From contig JAIQFS010000025.1 of NCBI GenBank assembly GCA_020073145.1, positions 1 to 64,000 of the forward strand: 64,000 nt of DNA, written 5' to 3'. The position numbers and the translations under genes are program-made. The stretch's first letter is position 1. Each line of letters opens with the position of its first letter. Below the pieces are notes generated by a model. The model was not told the DNA's origin. It did no database searches and was given only the letters and a program-made list of their open reading frames with translations. Origin of the DNA: Terriglobia bacterium. GTDB lineage: Bacteria; Acidobacteriota; Terriglobia; Bryobacterales; Bryobacteraceae. This document shows positions 35,974-45,202 of the stretch, piece after piece.

Positions 35974-37470
35974 ATGCAAACGATGAGGAGGTTGGCTGCC
36001 AGCCTGCTCGGCGGGGTGGCGCTGCTCGTGGCGCAGGAAGGGCTGGATTCCCGGCTGGTCGATCTCAACGTGGTAGCCGTCAACTCGCAAGGCGAACCGG
36101 TCGCCGATTTGACGCAGGACGATTTCCGCGTGACCGATTCCGGCAAGCAGCAGAAGATCGTCTTCTTCCGTCACCAGGATAGCCGGCGCTGGGAAGCCCC
36201 CAAGCTCCAGCCTGGAGAATTCTCCAACCGCACCCTCCCGAATGCCCCGCGGGCTACATTGATTCTATTCGACCTGATGAACGAAGATTTTTCATCGCGA
36301 GGCGTTGCGGCCAGCCAACTCGTCCGCAATCTGGAATCTCTGGAGAATGCGGATTACGTGTACCTGTACTTGCTCACGCTGGATGGCAAGCTGGACCCCG
36401 TGCGCGCGTTGCCCGATGCGACCACGAATGTCCCCGCGGCGGGAGGCAAGCCGTGGACCCGCCAGGCGAAACCTCTCTTGGACCAGGCCATGCGAGCGGT
36501 GATGCAGGTACGCCGAACGGACATCGATGTGGCGATCCGCACGCAAATCACCTACCAGGCCCTGGGCGCGCTGGCGGTACAGCTCTCGCGAATTCCCGGC
36601 AGGAAGAACGTCGTCTGGATCACCGATGGCGTGCCGATCGAATTGGGGCCGAATCGTTCGGACACCGGCGATTACGTCGATTTCACGCCGCTGCTGCGGC
36701 AGATGAGCGAAGCGCTGGACCGGTCCGACGTGTCCATCTATCCGGTCCGGCAGGTGATGTTGGGCAGCCCGGACAACGTGGATCAGGGCCGTAGCGGCAT
36801 TGGAAGTCTCGATACGCTCAATTTGTTCGCGGGAATGACCGGCGGGCGGCCGGATTCGGGGAAAGATATCGGCGCCGCTGTCCGGCAGGCGGTCCACGAC
36901 GTGGTGACGAGTTACCAGATCGGGTACTACCCACCGGACAAGGAGTGGGACAACAAGTTCCATAAGCTGAAGATAGCCTGTACTCGGAAAGGCGTGCGTC
37001 TGCAGGCCAAAACCGGATATTATGCCTGGCAGGAGCCGCCGGGCGCAAAAGCGCAATCAGCCATCAGTTCCGCCATGCAGACGGCATTCGACGCTGCCGA
37101 GATCGGCTTACGCGGTACTTTGTCGCCCGCGCCCAAGGGTGGAACTGCTTTTCACCTCGACGCGCACCTCGACGCCAAGGACATCGTGCTGGTGCATGAA
37201 GGTAATCAATACAACGCTCAGCTCCGGCTGGCGATCGTGGGATACGGACCGGGCGGGCCACCGCAAGGCGGACCCATGATCCCGCTGGATCTGCACTACA
37301 GTGCACAGGATCGCGACCAGGCGCTGGCGCACGGAATCGACTTCCAGCAGGACGTGACTCTGATTGCGGGCGCCAAGGCGGCGCGTTTCATCGTGTTTGA
37401 CCGCAATTCTAATGCAATCGCCTCGGTGACCATGCCTGTGCCGGAAGTGCAGCCGAGTCCCGCGCGCTAA
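35974..37470 (+). CDS. VWFA-related Acidobacterial domain protein (TIGR03436)
   Basis: 498 aa, secreted (signal peptide to about residue 20, VALLVAQEG). Opening LVDLNVVAVNSQGEPVADLTQDDFRVTD is the family's fold start, followed by a von Willebrand type A-like domain with LILFDLMNEDF, NVVWITDGVPIEL and DVSIYPVRQ. The metal-ion-dependent adhesion site (DxSxS) is not clean: FDLMNEDF keeps the first Asp but not the Ser pair. Function unknown. The start is the ATG at 35974 or a GTG two codons earlier. Confidence 0.85.
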   Translation: MQTMRRLAASLLGGVALLVAQEGLDSRLVDLNVVAVNSQGEPVADLTQDDFRVTDSGKQQKIVFFRHQDSRRWEAPKLQPGEFSNRTLPNAPRATLILFDLMNEDFSSRGVAASQLVRNLESLENADYVYLYLLTLDGKLDPVRALPDATTNVPAAGGKPWTRQAKPLLDQAMRAVMQVRRTDIDVAIRTQITYQALGALAVQLSRIPGRKNVVWITDGVPIELGPNRSDTGDYVDFTPLLRQMSEALDRSDVSIYPVRQVMLGSPDNVDQGRSGIGSLDTLNLFAGMTGGRPDSGKDIGAAVRQAVHDVVTSYQIGYYPPDKEWDNKFHKLKIACTRKGVRLQAKTGYYAWQEPPGAKAQSAISSAMQTAFDAAEIGLRGTLSPAPKGGTAFHLDAHLDAKDIVLVHEGNQYNAQLRLAIVGYGPGGPPQGGPMIPLDLHYSAQDRDQALAHGIDFQQDVTLIAGAKAARFIVFDRNSNAIASVTMPVPEVQPSPAR

Positions 37471-37507
37471 GAGCCCGCGCCATGGCTGACGCGGCTGAAG
37501 TGGGCGC

Positions 37508-38359
37508 TCAATCCGCGGAGCGGATCCGCTTAGCCACATCGGCGCGAAAGCGGTCGATGAAGGAGAGTACGTAGTCCATCACCGGCAGTTGCGGGTCCTC
37601 GACGAGGGGCGTTAGGTCCATGGCGAAGCTGAGGGCGCTTTCTCGATCGGTCCCGTGCGAGGCGGAGTACGTGGCGTTCGCCAGTCGGCGCCCGGCGGTG
37701 GCGAGATCGTAGCGTTTGCCGCCGCTGATCTGTGAATCGAAAACTTCAACCAGCGCCGAGGCCAGGTTGGATCGCTCCGAGACGGGCAGCGCCTGCTTGG
37801 TTTCGTCGGGAAGCCAATCGAGGCCGCGCCAGACTTCGCAGCCATAGACTTTTTTAGGCCGGACCTGATCGCGCACAGCGCGCAGGGCAGCGATCGACCG
37901 CAGAGCCGCCGCCACGTGGGTGTCATGTTTATCCGCCAGATTGTGGAGGTACACGATTTCCGGTTGCGCGGCCCGGAGGATCTGCTTCAGATCGCCGACG
38001 ACAGCGGTTTCGGCGGGGTTCTTGACTTGCGAGCTGGTGAATCCGAGCTGCACCTGGCACGCGTATTCGCCCACATACGCAGCCTTACGCTGCTCGCGGA
38101 GCCGCACCGTCTGCATTTCTTCATCGGTGGCGCCGCCATAGATTCCCGCTCGCGGGCTGCCGGCGCCGTTGGTCATCACCACTCCCGTAAACCAGCGGTC
38201 GCGCTGCCCAAAACACTCGCCGATGCCGTGATAGGCCATGATCTCGATGTCGTCCTGATGCGCGGCGAGGCAGAGGTGAGTGGTGCGCGACAGGGCCGCC
38301 ATCAGCTCCAGGGTGTCCGGAACAAAGACATCGGTATCGGGATTATGAAACTGGATCAA
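37508..38359 (-). CDS. PIG-L family deacetylase
   Basis: 283 aa, LmbE-like zinc deacetylase. The metal motif is AAHQDDIEIM, so AHPDDE has become AHQDDIE, and a late HDTHV provides the third His. Substrates of the family are N-acetylglucosaminyl groups of bacillithiol, mycothiol, GPI precursors or antibiotics. The start is a TTG at 38359 with AGAAGG directly before it, which is close for a ribosome site; an ATG at 38302 that would remove 19 residues is an alternative. Stand-alone, convergent with the VWA gene. Confidence 0.82.
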   Translation of the reverse strand: MIQFHNPDTDVFVPDTLELMAALSRTTHLCLAAHQDDIEIMAYHGIGECFGQRDRWFTGVVMTNGAGSPRAGIYGGATDEEMQTVRLREQRKAAYVGEYACQVQLGFTSSQVKNPAETAVVGDLKQILRAAQPEIVYLHNLADKHDTHVAAALRSIAALRAVRDQVRPKKVYGCEVWRGLDWLPDETKQALPVSERSNLASALVEVFDSQISGGKRYDLATAGRRLANATYSASHGTDRESALSFAMDLTPLVEDPQLPVMDYVLSFIDRFRADVAKRIRSAD

Positions 38360-38399
38360 CCTTCTACTGTACGTGAATTCCGAGGGCGCGCGGAATCGG

Positions 38400-39404
<1,005 letters not shown>

Positions 39405-39496
39405 GCGACACTCCCCTCAAGCCGCAGGCGCGGCTTTCCTGATAGTACGCCTCCTGGGCGGCGGTTTCCATCCCCTATTCCTAGTAGGGCGGCCTT

Positions 39497-39518
39497 GGGC
39501 CAGCGAGCCCGCTGGCCC
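39497..39518. repeat. Perfect GC-rich hairpin in the M48 upstream gap
   Basis: GGGCCAGCG / CGCTGGCCC (39497-39505 and 39510-39518), 9 bp, 4-base loop. No T-tract follows, so it does not look like a terminator. It lies about 95-115 bases before the M48 start codon on the minus strand. Confidence 0.5.
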
Positions 39519-39638
39519 CCGAACCTGCCCGCAGGACGGTGGAATCCAAGAGTTTTGCCCGTGTTTTTACCGTCCGCAGGGTATGTCCAGGCGGGTCCAT
39601 CCTGGCGTTTACTGCTGAATGGAGGGAGAAAACCAGAG

Positions 39639-39779
39639 ATGGGCCATGCCAAAGCGGCGGGTACGAGAGAGGTATTGTGGGCGAAAGAATCCGAACTGCT
39701 GTCGATCCTGAGGAATCGGGAAGGGTTGGAGGCCAAACCGGACCATTCGGTGGAACTTGAGTTTTCAGCCCGGCGTTAG
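39639..39779 (+). CDS. Possible small protein (46 aa), doubtful
   Basis: An ATG frame of 46 codons beginning MGHAKAAGTREVLW and ending VELEFSARR, convergent with the pseudo-receiver gene. A GGAGGGAG sits 11-18 bases upstream of the ATG, which is rather far. Sequence is charged with a helical middle (ESELLSILRNREGLEA). No family resemblance. It may be real or chance; codon use is only weakly biased. Confidence 0.25.
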   Translation: MGHAKAAGTREVLWAKESELLSILRNREGLEAKPDHSVELEFSARR

Positions 39780-39831
39780 GGGCTGGAGGGCCGGGGCTTT
39801 CCCGATAGCGTGGACGAACGCGAAGCGGAGG

Positions 39832-40260
39832 TTAGACGGCGACGGCGATTTCGTGCGGTTCGAGCAACGGGTTCGCGGTTTCGAACTGAACCTGCCACCG
39901 CAGCCACGCCTGGAACAGGGTTCGGTGAAACTCGCGGGCGTTGAACGGCTTGGCGAGGAGATCGTAGGCGCCGGAGCTCAGGGCTTCCACCCAAAGCTGG
40001 TCGTCGGCATGGCGGGACGTGACGATCAGGGAGGGTGGATTGGTCAGGATGGCGAGTCGGTCCGACAGATCTTTCCAGGTATCGGGCGGAAGATTCCGCT
40101 CACAAACGACCAGCGGGATTCGGTTCTGCCGTACCATGGCGAGGGCTGATCCGAGTGTACGGGCCTCGGAAAGAAGCCATTGCGTACCATCGAGCAATTC
40201 TCGTAACACGGCGTGATCCGTATCCGACGGACTCACCGACAACAGCGGAATGGTCTGCAT
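39832..40260 (-). CDS. Receiver-like (CheY fold) protein without phospho-acceptor Asp
   Basis: 142 aa with the receiver-domain outline: a first strand PLLSVSPSDTDHAVLRELL, a third strand PLVVCERNLPPDTWKDL and VTSRHADD...LSSGAYDLLAKPFNAREF. The conserved Lys (K104) and the T/S position are present but the phospho-acceptor position holds Glu (E54 in VVCERN), so the protein is probably not phosphorylated and may mimic the active state. No output domain follows; the last 25 residues form a basic-acidic tail. A partner could not be identified. Confidence 0.72.
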   Translation of the reverse strand: MQTIPLLSVSPSDTDHAVLRELLDGTQWLLSEARTLGSALAMVRQNRIPLVVCERNLPPDTWKDLSDRLAILTNPPSLIVTSRHADDQLWVEALSSGAYDLLAKPFNAREFHRTLFQAWLRWQVQFETANPLLEPHEIAVAV

Positions 40261-40608
40261 TGAACGACGACTCCGTTTTCTGAAGATGAGCGAGTTCTGA
40301 TTTCCTTCTCGCTACGGTGGATGGAAAGGCTGGGCTGCCGTCAGCCTCAAATCGCTTCGAATCGGTCTGGGGGAAGTGCCTACGGGAACGCAGCGGATTG
40401 GAGCTCTTCCGGAAAACGCCCAGACCCGTTTCTATGTTACTTAGTAAGTCTAGCCAATTCCACTGTGGGCTCGTTCCGGTGCAATGTCAACGGTGTGTTT
40501 TTCAACAATTGAATTCCTGCGTTTACCCGATGTGAGGCTGCAATTCAGAGGAGATGATCCGAAAAAGGCAATCTCCGCTTACAATATCGGAGAGGGAGCG
40601 AAAACATC
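40261..40608. other. Gap before the YtxH gene
   Basis: About 350 bases without a convincing gene; short frames here are not conserved-looking. The AT-rich end carries a TACAAT box (about 40575-40580) that could drive the YtxH gene. A short palindrome ACTTAGTAAGT lies at about 40439-40449. Nothing else recognised. Confidence 0.35.
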
Positions 40609-40857
40609 ATGAGACGTAGCATTCGTACCTTCAGCATGGTTCTCGGTTCGGCGGCCGTCGCGGCGGGAGCGGCTCTTCTGTTTGCGCCCCAGTCCGGGGA
40701 AAGAACCAGGCGTCACATCCGGCTCAAGGCGGAGTCTGTGGCGAAGGATCTCTGCGAAGACATGAACGCCCAAGCGCATGAACTCTACAGCCGGGGATCG
40801 GGCAATGTCCGGCGCCTGTGGCGTCAGGTTCGCAAGACCGGACCGATTGCGGCATAA
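40609..40857 (+). CDS. YtxH-domain-like small protein
   Basis: 82 aa. A hydrophobic segment (FSMVLGSAAVAAGAALLFAPQSGERTRR, residues 8-35) with the 'GxxLFAPxSGxxTR' pattern of YtxH/DUF883-like proteins, followed by a helical charged tail. Such proteins are general-stress-associated, membrane-tethered and of unknown activity. GGAG lies about 15 bases upstream. Not linked to an operon. Confidence 0.7.
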   Translation: MRRSIRTFSMVLGSAAVAAGAALLFAPQSGERTRRHIRLKAESVAKDLCEDMNAQAHELYSRGSGNVRRLWRQVRKTGPIAA

Positions 40858-40916
40858 GCATTTTCAGTAATCCGCCTCTAGAGAGGTCGAGCAACCCAAG
40901 AGCCGGCAAGCCACCT

Positions 40917-42053
40917 TTATGTGCCGGGGACTCCCGTGAGTTCTGGGGCGGGCAGCACGGCGGGCAAAGACCGGGCCACGGCGAGAGCCATTTCGCGAGT
41001 GCCGGCCGTGCCTCCCATATCATAGGTACGGACGACGCCGCGAGCGATCACCTCGGCGATGGCGGCGTCGATGCGGCGGGCGATTTCCGACTGGCCGAGC
41101 CATTCCACCATCATCTGGGCCGCGAGAATGGCCGCCATCGGGTTGACCTTGTTCTGTCCGGCGTATTTGGGCGCAGAACCGTGAGTGGGTTCGAAGACGG
41201 CGTATTTCGCGCCGATATTGCCGCTGTAGGCGAAACCCATGCCGCCCACCAACTGGGCGCAGAGGTCGGAGAGGATGTCTCCGAACAGATTGGTGGTGAC
41301 GATGACGTCGTAATGGAGCGGGTTTTTGAGCAGCCACATGCACATGGCGTCGACATTGGCGGCTTCGAACTCGATTTGCGGATAGCGCGCGGCTACTTCG
41401 CGGGCGGATTCGAGGAAGACGCCGCAGGTGGCGCGTAGGACGTTGGCTTTGTGCACCGCGGTCACCTTACGGCGTCCGTGTCTCACCGCGTACTGAAAGG
41501 CGGCCTCCACGATGCGCTGGGATGCGGCGGGCGTGACGCTGCGGATGGAGATAGCGGCATCGGCGGAAATCGCATCCATGGCCGGCTCCGCCAGGAAGCC
41601 TTTAGGGACCTTGGGAAATTCCACTCCGATGTACATGCCTTCGGTGTTTTCGCGGAAGACGACCAGGTCGATATTCTCTCGATAGTTGAGGCGGCTTCCG
41701 GGGTAGGCACGGCACGGCCGGAGGCAAATGTAGAGATCGAGCAACTGGCGCATGCGCACGATGGGACTGCGGTAGACGAGACCCTTGCCCCGCAACTCCG
41801 GAGCGAGTTCCCGCTCGGCGTCGGCGACGGGTTTCGAGGTAATGGCTCCGAAGAAGGCGCAGTCGGTAGCTGCCAGTAATTCGAGCGTACGGCGGGGCAG
41901 GGCATCGCCTTCGCGACGCCAGAACTCCCAGCCGATGTCGCCGTGCACATATTCGGCTTGGAAACCGGCGGCGTCGAGGACCAGCCGGGCGGCATCGCAG
42001 ACTTCGGGGCCGATGCCATCGCCGGGCAACCAGGCAATTCGTACCTTTCTCAC
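40917..42053 (-). CDS. Isocitrate/isopropylmalate dehydrogenase family enzyme
   Basis: Beta-decarboxylating dehydrogenase, 378 aa. LPGDGIGPEV at the start, RMRQLLDLYICLRP, FRENTEGMYIGVEF, NLFGDILSDLCAQLVGG metal-binding Asp residues, and HGSAPKYAGQNKVNPMA. The last motif has the Lys-Tyr pair of NADP-dependent isocitrate dehydrogenases rather than the Asp-Ile/Leu of NAD-type LeuB, so the enzyme is not a simple LeuB. Fourth and last gene of a minus-strand operon with an aconitase-family hydratase and an isocitrate-lyase-superfamily lyase; substrate probably a 2-hydroxy acid produced by that hydratase. Confidence 0.85.
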   Translation of the reverse strand: MRKVRIAWLPGDGIGPEVCDAARLVLDAAGFQAEYVHGDIGWEFWRREGDALPRRTLELLAATDCAFFGAITSKPVADAERELAPELRGKGLVYRSPIVRMRQLLDLYICLRPCRAYPGSRLNYRENIDLVVFRENTEGMYIGVEFPKVPKGFLAEPAMDAISADAAISIRSVTPAASQRIVEAAFQYAVRHGRRKVTAVHKANVLRATCGVFLESAREVAARYPQIEFEAANVDAMCMWLLKNPLHYDVIVTTNLFGDILSDLCAQLVGGMGFAYSGNIGAKYAVFEPTHGSAPKYAGQNKVNPMAAILAAQMMVEWLGQSEIARRIDAAIAEVIARGVVRTYDMGGTAGTREMALAVARSLPAVLPAPELTGVPGT

Positions 42054-42074
42054 AAGCCCTCCTGGATTGGCGGC

Positions 42075-42587
42075 CTAGGCTGCATACTTTCGCCGGAGGT
42101 ACGGGATCAGGCCGCCGGCGGCAAGCAAGTCCAACGCCCTGGGGTCGAGGGCGGCGGCGGGAATGCTCTGGTTGGTTGTGCAGTTCCGGACCACGCCGGC
42201 GGAGAGATCGATTTCCAATTCGTCGCCCACGCGGCAGGCGGCGAAGGCTTCGGGTGCAATCAAGGCGGGCAGCCCCAGGTTGATGGCGTTGCGGAAAAAG
42301 ATCCGTCCGAACGAGGCTGCCAGCACGGCGCCCACGCCTGCCACCTTCAAAGCGGCGGCCGCCTGCTCCCGGCTGGAGCCGCAGCCGAAGTTGCGGGCCG
42401 CCACAATGACGTCGCCTGGTTGGATGGAGGCGCGAATCTCCGGATACACGAGTTCGAAGAGATGCTCGGCGGTCTTTTCGCGATCGGTGATATTGAGGTA
42501 ACGGCCGGGATAGATGACGTCGGTGTCGATGTGGTCGCCCAACACCGCGCGGACCCGGCCGCGCCATTTCAACCTTCCGTCAGGCAT
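42075..42587 (-). CDS. Aconitase-family hydratase small subunit (LeuD/HacB/DmdB type)
   Basis: 170 aa swivelling domain. Contains DHIDTDVIYPGRYLN, RNFGCGSSREQAAAALKVAGVGAV and FFRNAINLGLPAL, standard for the small subunit of isopropylmalate isomerase, homoaconitase or dimethylmaleate hydratase. The substrate is set by the loop YPGRYL and cannot be called. The start ATG is inside the preceding large-subunit gene (19-base overlap). Confidence 0.9.
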   Translation of the reverse strand: MPDGRLKWRGRVRAVLGDHIDTDVIYPGRYLNITDREKTAEHLFELVYPEIRASIQPGDVIVAARNFGCGSSREQAAAALKVAGVGAVLAASFGRIFFRNAINLGLPALIAPEAFAACRVGDELEIDLSAGVVRNCTTNQSIPAAALDPRALDLLAAGGLIPYLRRKYAA

Positions 42588-43864
42588 GGCTCCTCCTCGT
42601 GGACGATGGACGCGGGATGAGCGAGTCTGCCGGCGATGGCGGAGGCTGCCACGACGGCCGGGCTGGCCAGATACACGCGGGAGTCTTTACTGCCCATCCG
42701 CCCGAGAAAATTGCGGTTGGTGGAAGAAACGCAGGTTTCTCGCGCCGCCAGGATTCCCTGATGCAGGCCCACGCAGGGGCCGCAACCGGGAGGATTGATG
42801 ATGGCGCCGGCGGCCACCAGGGTCTCCAGATAGCCCAGGCGCAGGGCCTCCAGGTAGACCCGTTGGGAAGCGGGGATGACCAGCAGGCGCGCGCGGTCGC
42901 AGACGACTCGGCCCGCCACCACGCGAGCCGCCACTTCCAGGTCTTCCAGGCGTCCGTTGGTGCAGGAACCGAGCACCGCCTGGTCGATGGGCACTTCGCC
43001 GAGCGCCGAGAGCGGCCGCACGTTATCGACCGAATGGGGGCACGCAATCTGCGGCTCAGGCAGGTCGCGCGCGACATCGATATGGATGGTGCGCTCGTAG
43101 TGGGCATCGGGGTCGGGCGCGATCCGGTGAATTTTTTGCGGTGTCAGCGGGCGCAGATAGTCCAGGAGCACTTCATCCACCGGCGTGAAGGCGACCTTGG
43201 CGCCCATCTCCATGGCCAAATTGGTGAGTACCATACGGGAGGCGATGCTCATCGCCCGGATGGCCGGGCCGTCAAACTCGACGGCGCGATAATCGGCGCC
43301 GGCGGCTCCCAGCATGCCGATGATGTAAAGGATCAGATCTTTGGCTGTAATCCATTGATGAAAAGAGCCTTTGACTTCGATTCGAATGGTGGATGGAACC
43401 TTGAACCAGAGGGCACCTTCGGTCCACACCCCGGCCATTTCGGTGGCTCCAATCCCGGTGCTGAAGGCGCCAAAGGCTCCATGGGTGGTGGTGTGCGAAT
43501 CGGTGCCGACGACGAGCATGCCCGGCCGGACGTGGCCGTTCTCGGGCAGGACCTGATGGCAAATCCCGCCGCGGCCGACGTCGTAGAAATTCGGGATCCC
43601 TTGGGCAGCCACGAATTCGCGGACGGCCTTGTGGGTGGTCGCGGTTTTTTCCGATTCGGCGGGGACGCGGTGATCAAAGATGATGGCGATCCGGGTGGGG
43701 TCCCATACTTGGTTGAGGCCGATCTCGAGAAAGCTTTTGCGGACCAGATCGGCGTTTTCGTGGCTCATGGCGAGGTCCACGCGCGCCACCACGACTTCAT
43801 CGGGAGTGACGCGGTCGCGACCGGAAGCGCGGGCCAGAATCTTTTCGGCAAGGGTCATGCCCAT
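42569..43864 (-). CDS. Aconitase-family hydratase large subunit (LeuC/HacA/DmdA type)
   Basis: 431 aa. Cysteine ligands for the 4Fe-4S cluster are present: GSCTNGR and GCGPCVGLHQG. The middle has GTDSHTTTHGAFGAFSTGIG. The length and short form match the archaeal-type LeuC/HacA and the bacterial dimethylmaleate hydratase. The ATG at 43864 has AGGAGG five bases upstream. Positioned between the lyase and the small subunit. It hydrates an unsaturated di- or tricarboxylate; the exact substrate is open. Confidence 0.92.
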   Translation of the reverse strand: MGMTLAEKILARASGRDRVTPDEVVVARVDLAMSHENADLVRKSFLEIGLNQVWDPTRIAIIFDHRVPAESEKTATTHKAVREFVAAQGIPNFYDVGRGGICHQVLPENGHVRPGMLVVGTDSHTTTHGAFGAFSTGIGATEMAGVWTEGALWFKVPSTIRIEVKGSFHQWITAKDLILYIIGMLGAAGADYRAVEFDGPAIRAMSIASRMVLTNLAMEMGAKVAFTPVDEVLLDYLRPLTPQKIHRIAPDPDAHYERTIHIDVARDLPEPQIACPHSVDNVRPLSALGEVPIDQAVLGSCTNGRLEDLEVAARVVAGRVVCDRARLLVIPASQRVYLEALRLGYLETLVAAGAIINPPGCGPCVGLHQGILAARETCVSSTNRNFLGRMGSKDSRVYLASPAVVAASAIAGRLAHPASIVHEEEPCLTEG

Positions 43865-43879
43865 GGCAGCCTCCTAAAC

Positions 43880-44788
43880 TCAATGCGCAAGGCCGGCGGG
43901 CACCAGCAGATACTCGCGTTCGAGTGCCCGATACTCCGGCAAACCGACAAACGCCGTATACTCGGCGAAGCTGGTCAAGCGATTGGTCTGGCCGGCGAGC
44001 AGGCCGGTGGGCGAGGCCCGCAGCGCGGCGAAGAAATCCGTCAAGGCTCGGTGCACGACGAAGATGGAAGCCACGGGAATGCTGACGCGGGCGACTCCCA
44101 TGGCAGCGAGCTCGGGGACGGGGATGAGCTCGGTCTTGACGCCGGTGACGCCGTCCATCAAGTTCACCGAGAAGAGTCCGCGGACCTCGCGAACGGCGCG
44201 CTGGATCTCGGCGCGAGTGCCGATGCCATCGATGAAGGCCATATCCGCGCCGGCTTCCAGGTACAGGTTCGCGCGGGCGATGGCTTCCGACAGGCCATAC
44301 ACGGCGTAGGCGTCGGTGCGGGCGTTGATGACGATGTCCCGGCCGAGACGACGGCGGGTATCGGACATGGCGCGCACCTTGCCCGCCATCTCTTCGGCCG
44401 CGGTCACCTGCTTGCCCTCCATGTGGCCGCAGCGCTTCGGAAAGATCTGATCTTCGATATTGACGCCGGCCACGTGCATTTCGAGCAGGCGCTCGGTGAG
44501 GGAAGCGGCGTTGAGCGCGTTGCCGCCGCCGGTGTCGATATCGGCCATCACCGGGATCGCGACCGCGCGGGCAATGTGGCCGGTTACGTCGAGAATGTCT
44601 TTCATCTCGACCAGCCCGACGTCCGGCTGGCCGAGCAGGCTCCCCGCCAGCCCAAAGCCGCTGACTTGCACGGCTTCGAACCGGGCATTTTCCACGATTT
44701 TGGCGCTGAGCGCGTCATGGCACCCGGGCACCACCAGGGCCCGTTTGCGTTGCAAGGCAGACCGCAGAACCGATGCTCGATCGGACAC
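43880..44788 (-). CDS. Isocitrate lyase/PEP mutase superfamily lyase (2-methylisocitrate or dimethylmalate lyase-like)
   Basis: 302 aa TIM barrel. The catalytic loop FPKRCGH (K118-H122) is that of 2-methylisocitrate lyase and related C-C lyases; Mg site ADIDTG (D83, D85), then INARTDAY and FIDGIGT. Starts at a GTG preceded by GAGGAGGT, in a leader that holds a TATATG box around 44820. First gene of the operon, so a lyase precedes a hydratase and a dehydrogenase. No propionate-pathway PrpC is nearby. Likely splits a 2,3-disubstituted malate/isocitrate to pyruvate plus an acid; substrate inferred only. Confidence 0.85.
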   Translation of the reverse strand: MSDRASVLRSALQRKRALVVPGCHDALSAKIVENARFEAVQVSGFGLAGSLLGQPDVGLVEMKDILDVTGHIARAVAIPVMADIDTGGGNALNAASLTERLLEMHVAGVNIEDQIFPKRCGHMEGKQVTAAEEMAGKVRAMSDTRRRLGRDIVINARTDAYAVYGLSEAIARANLYLEAGADMAFIDGIGTRAEIQRAVREVRGLFSVNLMDGVTGVKTELIPVPELAAMGVARVSIPVASIFVVHRALTDFFAALRASPTGLLAGQTNRLTSFAEYTAFVGLPEYRALEREYLLVPAGLAH

Positions 44789-45202
44789 ACCCCGGCACCT
44801 CCTCTATGCCGATTTCACATATAGCATATTGCGGAGTTGTTTATCGGAATTGAGCCGGTTCGTGCGGTGGCGACCCGGCGCTGGATGCTCTAGAGCCCTC
44901 AGGCATTGGCGACACGAGAGGCCGGCGTCTTGGCGGTCGATGCCACCAGCCAATGTGGAGGGTCCGAAGCGCAGGTATTCTTATCGTTCCGAGCCTGGAA
45001 GCGGGACCCTTAATCCAACCGTCCGGGCATCACTTTCCCATAACGCCGTTTCTCAGTCACAATTAGCCAGCGCGATGAGTTAGCGGCAGTCTGGGACAGG
45101 CTACAGAGTAACGACGACATCGAGGGTCACGAAAGAATGCCGGGCCGCATGGCGCTGCCTACCGTCCCGGGCATTTGTTGTTATCCGTGTTCCTTATTGC
45201 CC
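44789..45202. other. Gap between lyase operon and propeller gene
   Basis: Holds the likely promoter of the minus-strand lyase operon (AT-rich stretch with TATATG, about 44812-44832). The remaining 350 bases to 45202 show no conserved-looking frame, tRNA or terminator. Confidence 0.35.

Noticed and set aside
40317-40535. 72-codon plus frame before the YtxH gene
   Set aside because: Unlike any protein pattern, no ribosome site, and unusual residue composition.
42599-44824. 741-codon plus-strand open frame across the hydratase operon
   Set aside because: It is antisense to four genes with clear family motifs and its translation has no family character.
44870-45150. Possible gene between the lyase operon and the propeller gene
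   Set aside because: Only short frames without a ribosome site or family resemblance.
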